Assembly: GCA_017882025.1 (NCBI GenBank)
Contig: JADGQG010000064.1
Coordinates: forward strand, 1 to 9,865
Direction: 5' to 3'
Length of the DNA stretch: 9,865 bases
From: Chloroflexota bacterium
GTDB lineage: Bacteria > Chloroflexota > Limnocylindria > Limnocylindrales > CSP1-4
Made by a program: the position numbers and the translations under genes. Below are positions 1-6,626 of the stretch, piece after piece. A model generated the notes under the pieces. It was not told the DNA's origin and searched no databases. It worked only from the letters and a program-made list of their open reading frames with translations. The stretch's first letter is position 1, and the number at the start of each line of letters is the position of its first letter.

Positions 1-275
1 CTCGCGGCCGCGGCGCCGCAACTCGGGCGCTCCGTCTCCTCACCGACTGGACGATCGCGACCACCGAGATCATCCGTCTCGACCTCTACACCGACGTCGA
101 GAACGACGCCTCCGGGCGCGTCGCCACGCGGGCCGGCTTCGTGCGCGAGGGTGTCCGACGTGCGTGGGACCTGGACCGCGAAGGTCGGCCCATCGATGTG
201 ATCTTCTATGTGCTCCTCCGGGACCTCGTCGACGGCGATCAGGCCAGTTCTGCCCTCAACGGCGCCAACAGGTAG
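1..275 (+). CDS. GNAT-family N-acetyltransferase, C-terminal part (5' end outside window)
   Basis: The frame opens at base 3 and reads 90 codons to a TAG at 273-275; the start lies beyond the left edge. The visible part begins with RGRGAATRAL, a match to the R/Q-x-x-G-x-G/A pyrophosphate-binding loop of GNAT acetyltransferases, which grips acetyl-CoA. It continues with an acidic strand (IIRLDLYTDVEND) and then the AxRAGFVREGVRR stretch typical of RimJ/RimL-like members (N-S..A...GF..EG). The last strand reads IDVIFYVLLRDL. Family knowledge says these enzymes acetylate protein N-termini, ribosomal proteins or small amines; the substrate cannot be told from this fragment. The gene converges on the methyltransferase gene with 19 bases between the stops and is not part of the trp operon. 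Confidence 0.85.
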   Translation, partial: RGRGAATRALRLLTDWTIATTEIIRLDLYTDVENDASGRVATRAGFVREGVRRAWDLDREGRPIDVIFYVLLRDLVDGDQASSALNGANR

Positions 276-294
276 CCGAGCGACGCAGACGCCG

Positions 295-1017
295 TCAGAA
301 CGTTCGCCAGTAGAGCGCGTAGTGGTAGTCGACGTCGAGGCCGTCGTGCTCCGCCAGCAACTCGTCGGCGAGGTCCCGCGGGAACTCGTTGCGCACGACA
401 CGCTCGAGATCCCTGCGCCGCTCGAATCGCCACGCGGATGAAACCCTCGTCAGCGTGAACCCCCGGTCCCGCCAGAACCCCTCGACCTGGTCCGGGTCGC
501 GGCCGCCACTCTCGGCGGCACGCCGTAGCCACGCTGCGAACGTCCCGCTCCGCAGGTCGTTGTCGATAATGAACGCCGTCCCACCGGGCCGGAGGACGCG
601 CCCGACCTCGACGGTCCCGGCATCCGAGCCGGGTCCCCAAAAGTACGCGAACCGCGCGTGGACGATGTCGACCGAGCTGTCGCGGAGCGGGATCGACTCG
701 GCCGAGCCGACGAGCACCGACGCGTTCAGGACGCCGAGCCGCGCGCACCGGTCCATCGCCAGGAGCCGCGACGGGTCGTGTGGCTCGACCGCGAACACGT
801 GCCGGGCGGTCGCGGCGAAACCAGGCACGTGATAGCCCGTCCCGGCCCCGAGGTCGAGAACGTCGCGCCCCACCCAGTCGGCGACGGCGCGCATCGCCTC
901 TTCGATCCGCCCCTCCGGGTCGACCGCCCGGTTCTCGATCTCATAGGTCTCGGGGTCGGTCTGGATGTTGAACGACTCGTGGACGCCCGGCAGCCAGAGT
1001 CGTGAGGGCGTCGGCAT
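295..1017 (-). CDS. Class I SAM-dependent methyltransferase (UbiE/Methyltransf_11-like)
   Basis: A 240-residue protein predicted to transfer a methyl group from S-adenosylmethionine to an unknown acceptor in the cytoplasm. Seen: motif I VLDLGAGTGYH (residues 53-63) that binds SAM; an acidic residue ending the next strand (E78 in FAVEPH), which usually holds the ribose hydroxyls; a motif II-like stretch SAESIPLRDSSVDIVHARF (105-123); and LRPGG (142-146), typical of the UbiE/Methyltransf_11 group. The C-terminal third (DQVEGFWRDRGFTL) is a small cap-like segment I cannot assign. ATG 1017 is chosen because it is the first in-frame start before the fold. No Shine-Dalgarno is seen; a weak CAGAAT seven bases upstream could be a -10 of a leaderless transcript, which is speculative. 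It lies 134 bases after trpA on the same strand, so it could be read as an operon tail or independently. No known trp-pathway step needs it. Confidence 0.85.
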   Translation of the reverse strand: MPTPSRLWLPGVHESFNIQTDPETYEIENRAVDPEGRIEEAMRAVADWVGRDVLDLGAGTGYHVPGFAATARHVFAVEPHDPSRLLAMDRCARLGVLNASVLVGSAESIPLRDSSVDIVHARFAYFWGPGSDAGTVEVGRVLRPGGTAFIIDNDLRSGTFAAWLRRAAESGGRDPDQVEGFWRDRGFTLTRVSSAWRFERRRDLERVVRNEFPRDLADELLAEHDGLDVDYHYALYWRTF

Positions 1018-1098
1018 GCGCGGGATTCTGACCGAAGTCCACGGGCGTCGTCGCGGGGACGCGGACTCCCGGAGGAGGGCAGATGCAGACCATCGAGC

Positions 1099-1125
1099 CC
1101 CGGCCGCATCGGAGTGCGGACCGGG
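1099..1125 (-). terminator. GC-rich hairpin after trpA, possible terminator without U-tract
   Basis: On the minus strand CCCGG-T-CCGCA, loop CTCCGA, then TGCGG-CCGGG forms ten base pairs with one bulged T, starting 27 bases after the trpA stop codon. No run of T follows, so this is not a classic intrinsic terminator. It could stabilise the 3' end, slow polymerase, or mean nothing in such GC-rich DNA. The rest of the 1018-1151 gap shows no convincing promoter or gene. Confidence 0.3.
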
Positions 1126-1151
1126 TTGGTGGGCGCGCCGCCTCCTGGCGT

Positions 1152-2024
1152 TCAGCGCGCCGCGGCTGCCCGCAACCGGCCCATCAGGCGCCCGAGGGCC
1201 GCGGTGTCGCGCCCGTCCGGGCCGAGCGCGTCGATGAGCGCCGAGGCCACGATGACCCCGTCCGCGCCCGCCCGGACGAGCGCCCGGACGTGTGCCGGCC
1301 GAGAGACCCCGAACCCCACCGCTACGGGCACGGGGCTCGACGCCTTCACGGCCCGGACGTAGCGACCGACTTCCGGAGGGAGGCTGGTCCTCGCGCCGGT
1401 GACTCCGACGAGCGAGACCGTATAGAGGAAGCCGCCGGTCCGGGCCGCGATCGCGGCTCGACGATCGGCCGGCGTGGTGGGCGCAACGAGGTAGATCAGC
1501 GCGAGGCCGGCATCCCGGCAGGCGGCCTCGAACGGCGCACCCTCGTCCGGCGTCAAGTCGGCCACGATCACGCCCGATGCGCCCGCGTCGGCGAGCCGGC
1601 GCGCTGCGGTCGCGCCGCCGCCCCCGGCGAGCAGCTGGTTCGCATAGCACATCGGCACGAGCGGGATGCCCGGCCGGGCCGCCGCGATCTCGGCGAGCAA
1701 CGCGACCGACCGCTCCAGCGTGGCGCCGGCGCGGAGTGCCACGCCTGACGCCCGCTGGAGCGTGGCGCCGTCGGCGAGCGGATCCGAGTACGGGAGGCCC
1801 ACCTCGAGGAGATCGGCCCCCGCGTCGATCGCCGCGACGGCCGCCGCGAGGCTGCCGGCGGCGTCCGGGTACCCGGCCACGACGTACGGGATGAGCGCGG
1901 CGCGGTTCGCGGCGCTTGCCCGCGCGAATGCGTCCAGGATGCGCGCCGCGCCTGGCGTGGCGTGGGTCCCCGTCGCGGAGCTGGCGCGGGGGATGCCAGC
2001 AGGGCCGGCGTTGGTCGCGCTCAC
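1152..2024 (-). CDS. trpA: Tryptophan synthase alpha subunit TrpA
   Basis: Cleaves indole-3-glycerol phosphate to indole and glyceraldehyde 3-phosphate; indole is channelled to TrpB, here the C-terminal domain of the fused neighbour. The 290-residue TIM barrel keeps the catalytic glutamate (E74) and aspartate (D85) in LEVGLPYSDPLADG, eleven residues apart as in known TrpA (Glu49 and Asp60 in E. coli). Other family stretches are LVAPTTPADR, GFLYTVSLVGVTGAR (flexible loop 6 region), VAVGFGVS and ADGVIVASAL (phosphate binding). About 20 extra Ala/Ser/Thr/Gly-rich residues precede the first helix (ARILDAF), so a start a little downstream is possible. The GTG at 2024 is favoured because GTGA overlaps the stop of the upstream frame and GGAGG sits seven bases before it. 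It is the last trp gene in the operon. Confidence 0.96.
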   Translation of the reverse strand: MSATNAGPAGIPRASSATGTHATPGAARILDAFARASAANRAALIPYVVAGYPDAAGSLAAAVAAIDAGADLLEVGLPYSDPLADGATLQRASGVALRAGATLERSVALLAEIAAARPGIPLVPMCYANQLLAGGGGATAARRLADAGASGVIVADLTPDEGAPFEAACRDAGLALIYLVAPTTPADRRAAIAARTGGFLYTVSLVGVTGARTSLPPEVGRYVRAVKASSPVPVAVGFGVSRPAHVRALVRAGADGVIVASALIDALGPDGRDTAALGRLMGRLRAAAAR

Positions 2025-4891
2025 GCCGTTGCCTCCCGTCGCTCGAGCGCCGCGAGGTCCTTGTCGCCGCGGCCGGAGAGACCCACGACGATGACCGCGT
2101 CGTCGGGAAGCGGCGCGGACGTGCGCGGACCGCCCGGCCCCCGGGTGCGGCCCAGCAGGATCCGTGGGAGCGCCGCGAGGGCGTGGGCAGGCTCGAGCGC
2201 TGGCAGGATCCCTTCCGTGCGCGACAGGTCGCGGATCGCGGCCACGGCGTCATCGTCGGTGGTGGAGACCACTTCCAGGCGCCCGGCTTCGTAGAGCGCG
2301 GAAAGCTGCGGCCCGACCCCCGGGTAGTCGAGCCCCGCCGAGATCGAGTGCGCTTCGGTCACCTGTCCGTCCCGGTCCTGGAGCATGTAGGACCGGGAGC
2401 CGTGGAGGATGCCCGGCGTGCCCCCGGCGAGCGCGGCGGCGTGTCGACCCGTCGCGATCCCCTCCCCTTCCGCCTCGGCCGCCACGAGTCGGACGGCCGG
2501 TTCGCCGATGAAGCGCGAGAAGAGGCCGATCGCGTTGGAGCCGCCGCCCACGCAGGCAGCAACGAGGTCGGGCAGCCTGCCCTCCACGGCCTGCAGCTGG
2601 GCCGCCGCCTCGTCGCCGATCACCCGCTGCAGGTCCCGGACGAGGGTCGGGTACGGGTGCGGGCCCATCGCGCTGCCCAGAACGTAGTGGGTCGTCGCGA
2701 CGTTCGTGACCCAGTCGCGCATCGCGTCGTTGACCGCGTCCTTCAGCGTCGCCGTGCCGGACGTCACCGGACGAACCTCGGCGCCGAGCGCCTCCATCCG
2801 GAGGACGTTGGGTCGCTGGCGGTCGATGTCCACCGCTCCCATGAACACGACGCAGGGAAGGCCGAGGAGCGCGCAGGCCGTGGCGGTCGCGACGCCGTGC
2901 TGACCCGCGCCGGTCTCGGCGATCACCCGCGTCTTGCCCAGTCGCCTGGTCAGGAGCGCCTGGCCGAGCGCGTTGTTGATCTTGTGGGCGCCCGTGTGCG
3001 CCAGGTCCTCGCGCTTGAGGTAGATCCGGAGGCTCGCCGGCAGGTCGGCCGCCGGGTCCAGCTCCCGCGCGCGTCCCAGGACGTCCGCGGCGAGCCGGTC
3101 CGCGCGGTAGAGGGGCGTCGGCCGGCCCGCGTACGTGGCCAGGAGCGTGCGCAGCTCCGCCCAGAAGACCGGGTCGTGCCGGAGCGCGCCGTAGGCCTCT
3201 TCGAGCTCGCGGAGCGCGGTGACGAGCGTCTCGGGGACATAGCGCCCCCCGAACGTGCGGTCCACGCCCCAGCGACCCGCCTCGTCGGCGGCGAGGAGAC
3301 CCGGGTTCACGGGCTCCGGGCGCGCGGTTGCATGGGGCCGGTCGAAGCGAGCCGCCCGGGCGCGCTTCGCGAAGAGCGCCACCGCGAGCGGATCCTTGGT
3401 GGGGCGCTCCCCGCCGCCTCGGGGCCGTTCTACCCCCGAGGCGACGTCCACCCCGACGGCGGGCACGAGCAGGAGCGCCGCCCCGACGCTGGCCGGGTTG
3501 AGCCCGCCCGCGAGGACGACGGGGATCTCGCGGGCGACCGCGGCGGCGATGGCCGCGTCCGACCGCACGCCGGTCCCACCGGGATGCTTCCCGCCGGCCG
3601 TGTCGAGGAGCAGGCGCGCCGCGCCAGCGGCCAGGTATCCCCGCCCGTCGGCCACGATCTTCGCCGCGAGGCCAGCCGCCCCACCGCCGGCGTCCGTGGG
3701 CAGGTGAACGACGACCCAGGCGGGGCGCGGCGAGGCAGCAATCTGTTCCGGGGACTCCCCGCCGGCGTACTGGATGGCATCGGGATCGACGTCCCGGACG
3801 ATCGAGGCCAGCAGTCCCTCGTCTGCGTTGACGGTGATCGCCACCACCAACGGGGCACGGCCGGTCGGCGCCGCGTCCCGGGCGCAACGCGCGAGGCCCG
3901 CACCCTCCGCGACGGAGATCTCGCGGGGCGTCCCGGCCACGAAGTTGAGGCCGATGGCATCGGCGCCGGCCGCCAGCGCCGCCTGGACGCCGGCCGCGTC
4001 CACGACGCCGCAGATCTTCACGAACGGGACCCGGGCCGAGGCGCCCGGATCGTCGGGGACGGCGCCCGCGTGGACGAACGCGGCGGCGGCCGCGCGCGGG
4101 TCAGCCGACCGCATCAGGGCTTCGCCGACGAGGGCCGCGTCGTAGCCCGCGGCGCGCCACCGGCGCAGCCTCCCGGCATCCCGGACGCCGGACTCGGCGA
4201 CCGCGATCCGATCTGCGGGCACGAGCTCCCGGAGCCGGATGGGGCGGTCGGGGTCCACGACCAGGGTCCGGAGGTCGCGACTGTTGACGCCAATCAGGCG
4301 CGCACCGCTGGCGAGCGCGGCGTCGAGCTCGCGCTCCGCGTGGACCTCGACGAGCGGCTCCAACTCGAGATCAAACGCACGCCGCACGAGGTCCGCCAGG
4401 CGACGCGCCGGGTGGAGGGCGGCCAGCAGGAGCACGAGGTCGGCGCCGGCCGCACGCAGGACCGGCAGCTGGCGGGGGTCGACCACGAACTCCTTCGCGA
4501 GGACCGGGACGGCAACGGCGGCGCGCACGGCCCGGAGGTCCGCCACCGAGCCACCGAACCAGTGGGGCTCGCACAGGACGGAGATCGCCGCCGCGCCGCC
4601 GGCCGCGTAGGCGCGGGCCCGGACGACCACGTCATCCGCGGGGGCGATCGCGCCGGCCGACGGCGAGGAACGCTTGACCTCGGCAATGAGATGCAGGCCC
4701 GGTGCGGCGAGACGCTCGGCGATCGGCCGCGGGGCGGGCGCCGACCCGGCTGCGCGAGCAAGTGCCATGTACGTCACGTCGCCGAGCTCCGCGGCAACGT
4801 CGCGAGCGCGCCGGGCGGCGATCTCCGCGAGGATCCCGCCTTGGGCGGTGCGTGGGCGGGACGTCGCCGGGACCGTGAGCGTCAGCGTCAT
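2021..4891 (-). CDS. trpC/trpF/trpB: Trifunctional fusion: InGP synthase (TrpC) - PRA isomerase (TrpF) - tryptophan synthase beta (TrpB)
   Basis: One uninterrupted 956-residue frame holds three enzymes in the order of the usual separate genes. TrpC (about 1-270): K73 in AEVKRSSPS, K133/E134 in LAKEF, E182, N203 in GVNSRDL and E233 in AESGV match indole-3-glycerol phosphate synthase. TrpF (about 288-510): C294 in VKICG and D430 in LLLDTAGG are the catalytic pair of phosphoribosylanthranilate isomerase, with AGGLNP (461-466) at the phosphate site. TrpB (about 530-956): the PLP lysine K637 in HTGAHKINNALGQ, E659 in AETGAGQHG, GGGSNA (782-787), D855 in GLDYPG and the end motif GRGDKD (940-945). 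The TrpF-TrpB linker (about 511-530) is short and has no stop. The chain turns PRA into InGP and then indole plus serine into tryptophan, with TrpA supplying indole. GGAGG seven bases before ATG 4891 supports the start, which overlaps trpD as ATGA. All catalytic residues are intact. A sequencing frameshift making this look fused is unlikely because coding is continuous through both joins. Confidence 0.95.
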   Translation of the reverse strand: MTLTLTVPATSRPRTAQGGILAEIAARRARDVAAELGDVTYMALARAAGSAPAPRPIAERLAAPGLHLIAEVKRSSPSAGAIAPADDVVVRARAYAAGGAAAISVLCEPHWFGGSVADLRAVRAAVAVPVLAKEFVVDPRQLPVLRAAGADLVLLLAALHPARRLADLVRRAFDLELEPLVEVHAERELDAALASGARLIGVNSRDLRTLVVDPDRPIRLRELVPADRIAVAESGVRDAGRLRRWRAAGYDAALVGEALMRSADPRAAAAAFVHAGAVPDDPGASARVPFVKICGVVDAAGVQAALAAGADAIGLNFVAGTPREISVAEGAGLARCARDAAPTGRAPLVVAITVNADEGLLASIVRDVDPDAIQYAGGESPEQIAASPRPAWVVVHLPTDAGGGAAGLAAKIVADGRGYLAAGAARLLLDTAGGKHPGGTGVRSDAAIAAAVAREIPVVLAGGLNPASVGAALLLVPAVGVDVASGVERPRGGGERPTKDPLAVALFAKRARAARFDRPHATARPEPVNPGLLAADEAGRWGVDRTFGGRYVPETLVTALRELEEAYGALRHDPVFWAELRTLLATYAGRPTPLYRADRLAADVLGRARELDPAADLPASLRIYLKREDLAHTGAHKINNALGQALLTRRLGKTRVIAETGAGQHGVATATACALLGLPCVVFMGAVDIDRQRPNVLRMEALGAEVRPVTSGTATLKDAVNDAMRDWVTNVATTHYVLGSAMGPHPYPTLVRDLQRVIGDEAAAQLQAVEGRLPDLVAACVGGGSNAIGLFSRFIGEPAVRLVAAEAEGEGIATGRHAAALAGGTPGILHGSRSYMLQDRDGQVTEAHSISAGLDYPGVGPQLSALYEAGRLEVVSTTDDDAVAAIRDLSRTEGILPALEPAHALAALPRILLGRTRGPGGPRTSAPLPDDAVIVVGLSGRGDKDLAALERREATA
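2032..2036 (-). promoter_or_regulatory. Ribosome binding site of trpA
   Basis: GGAGG on the minus strand, seven bases before the GTG start at 2024 and inside the 3' end of the TrpB coding region. It supports the GTG start despite the long N-terminal extension. Confidence 0.6.
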
Positions 4892-5949
4892 GCTCGAACC
4901 TCCGTCGCCGCTGGGGCGCCTTTCGCCGCGTCCGCCGCCAGTCGCCCCGCGCGCAGCCGCGCCACCAGCCGGGAGGCGGCCCCGGAATCGAGGACATCCC
5001 TCGCCTGCGCGATTCCTCCGGCCAGGTCCATCGCCCGCCCGGCCGCGATGAGCGCCGCTCCGGCGTTGAGCAGGACCACATCGCGGCGCGGCCCGCGCTC
5101 CGTCCCGGCGAGGACCGCGTCCACGAGCGCGGCGTTCTCGGCGGGCGAGCCGCCGGCGAGCCGCGCGGTCTCGGCCGGCGCCAGCCCGAGCGCCGCCACG
5201 TCCACCCCCCGACGCTCGACGCCGTCGGGCGTGACGTCGTGGATGACGCCGCTGCCGTCGAGGGGCAGCTCGTCAACGCCGGCCCCGTGGACGACCAGCG
5301 ATCGCTCGGTGCCCAGGAGGCGCAGCACCTCGGCGAGCTTCGGTGCCGCCACGGCGTCCCCGACGCCCACGAGCTGACGGCGTGTGCCGGCAGGGTTCGT
5401 CAGCGGGCCCAGGAGGTTGAACGCCGTCCGGACGCCGATCTCCCGCCGGGTCGGACCCGCGTGTCGCATTGCCGGGTGGAAGCCGGGCGCGAACAGGAAC
5501 GCGAATCCGACGCTTCGCAGCGCCGCCGCGGCGGAGTCCGCATCGTGGTCGATCCGCACGCCCAGCGCATCGAGGACGTCAGCGGATCCGGACCGCGACG
5601 TGATCGCGCGGTTGCCGTGCTTCGCGACTGGGACGCCGGCCGCCGCGACAATGAACGCGGCGGTCGTAGAGATGTTGAACGTTCCGGATCCGTCGCCACC
5701 GGTCCCGACGATGTCCATCGCCCCCGCGGGCGCCACGACGGGCACGACGCGCTCGCGCATGGCGCTCGCGAAGCCGGCCAGCTCGTCGACGGTCTCGCCC
5801 CGCATTCGGAGGGCCACGAGGAGCGCGGCAAGCTGCGCGGGCGTGGACTCGCCGTCCATCACCGCGCCCATCGCGCGGTGCGCCTGGTCCCGGTTCAGGG
5901 TGCCCCCCTCGATCACGGTCGACAGGGCCGCGCGGACCGCGTCGCTCAT
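4888..5949 (-). CDS. trpD: Anthranilate phosphoribosyltransferase TrpD
   Basis: Joins anthranilate to PRPP, giving phosphoribosylanthranilate and pyrophosphate, the substrate for the TrpF domain. The 353-residue protein shows the helical N-terminal dimerisation part (about 1-70), then the PRPP/Mg loop GTGGDGSGTFNIST (82-95), KHGNRAITSRSGSADVLDALG (110-130) and FLFAPGFHPAM (151-161) around anthranilate, RTAFNLLGPLTNP (174-186) and VVHGAGVDEL (219-228). Length and motifs are normal for the family. The last 15 or so residues (AAKGAPAATEVRA) are low-complexity. ATG 5949 overlaps the trpG stop as ATGA, and the TGA overlaps the TrpC start in the same way, so translation is probably coupled on both sides. 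Only a weak purine stretch (GGGGA) precedes this start. It is not fused to TrpG, unlike in enterobacteria. Confidence 0.97.
   Translation of the reverse strand: MSDAVRAALSTVIEGGTLNRDQAHRAMGAVMDGESTPAQLAALLVALRMRGETVDELAGFASAMRERVVPVVAPAGAMDIVGTGGDGSGTFNISTTAAFIVAAAGVPVAKHGNRAITSRSGSADVLDALGVRIDHDADSAAAALRSVGFAFLFAPGFHPAMRHAGPTRREIGVRTAFNLLGPLTNPAGTRRQLVGVGDAVAAPKLAEVLRLLGTERSLVVHGAGVDELPLDGSGVIHDVTPDGVERRGVDVAALGLAPAETARLAGGSPAENAALVDAVLAGTERGPRRDVVLLNAGAALIAAGRAMDLAGGIAQARDVLDSGAASRLVARLRAGRLAADAAKGAPAATEVRA
4899..4903 (-). promoter_or_regulatory. Ribosome binding site of the trpC-F-B fusion
   Basis: GGAGG on the minus strand, seven bases before ATG 4891, inside the end of trpD. It is a clear, well-spaced site in the operon, fitting a start that overlaps the trpD stop. 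Confidence 0.65.
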
Positions 5950-6626
5950 GAGGTCGTCCCCATGTCCGGCGCCGCGGCGAAACCCTTCGTAGCGAAGGAT
6001 CCGGAGGCGTCGTCGAGGACGCCCGCGTCGCCCTCCCCGGCGAGCCGGAGGAAGTTGGCGAGGAGGTGCGGACCGTCGAGCGTGAGCACGGACTCGGGGT
6101 GGAACTGCACGCCCTCCATCGGCAGCGTCGCGTGCCGGAGCCCCATCACCACGTCGTCGTCAGTGCTCCGGGCCGTCACGAACAGCTCTGGCGGCAGCGT
6201 GGCCGCGTCCACGCACAGCGAGTGGTACCGGGCCGCGCGGAACGCCACGGGCATCCCCGCGAGCAGGCCGGCGCCGTCGTGCTCCACCGCGGAGGCCTCG
6301 CCGTGCACGAGGGTCGGGGCACGCACGATCGACGCGCCGAACGCGGCGGCCATCGATTGCATGCCCAGGCAGACGCCCAGGAGCGGGATGCGGCGCTCCG
6401 CGGCGAAGCGGACCGCCGGGACCGAGATGCCGGCGTGGGCGGGGTCCGACGGCCCGGGCGAGATCACGATTCCACGGAGGTTCGCATGGGGCTCGTCCGC
6501 CAGAGCGGCGAGTCCCGCCACGTCGATCGCGTCGTTGCGCACGACGCGGACGGCCGCGCCCGCGACCTGGAGGGCCTGGACCAGGTTGTAGGTGAAGCTG
6601 TCGTAGTTGTCGACAACGAGGATCAC
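5946..6626 (-). CDS. trpG: Anthranilate synthase component II, glutamine amidotransferase TrpG
   Basis: Releases ammonia from glutamine and passes it to TrpE for anthranilate formation. The 226-residue class I amidotransferase shows the N-terminal VVDNYDSFTYNLVQ, the oxyanion region ISPGPSDP (55-62), the nucleophile C86 in GVCLGMQS, and the His-Glu pair H176/E178 in GVQFHPES. HGEAS (108-112) and ARYHSL (132-137) are typical of TrpG/PabA. About 30 residues after LANFLRLAG are a Gly/Ala/Asp-rich extension not seen in short family members. The start is GTG (6626-6624), which overlaps the trpE stop as GTGA, with a G-rich run five bases upstream as a likely ribosome site. A PabA role in folate synthesis cannot be excluded from sequence alone, since some bacteria share one subunit; the operon context makes the trp role primary. 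Confidence 0.96.
   Translation of the reverse strand: MILVVDNYDSFTYNLVQALQVAGAAVRVVRNDAIDVAGLAALADEPHANLRGIVISPGPSDPAHAGISVPAVRFAAERRIPLLGVCLGMQSMAAAFGASIVRAPTLVHGEASAVEHDGAGLLAGMPVAFRAARYHSLCVDAATLPPELFVTARSTDDDVVMGLRHATLPMEGVQFHPESVLTLDGPHLLANFLRLAGEGDAGVLDDASGSFATKGFAAAPDMGTTS

Noticed and set aside
295..2253. 652-residue minus-strand frame including the methyltransferase
   Set aside because: Only the last 240 codons encode the methyltransferase; the rest is out of frame with trpA and has no domain.
3302..3361. Possible assembly frameshift creating an artificial TrpF-TrpB fusion
   Set aside because: Coding stays in one frame from the last TrpF strand through the linker to the TrpB start motif GGRYVPETL with no stop or start cluster, so no frameshift is needed to explain it.
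1916..5377. Very long plus-strand open frame opposite trpA, the TrpC-F-B fusion and trpD
   Set aside because: It is antisense to well-recognised enzymes, is full of Arg/Gly/Pro/Asp without any family motif, and arises from the lack of AT-rich stops in GC-rich DNA.
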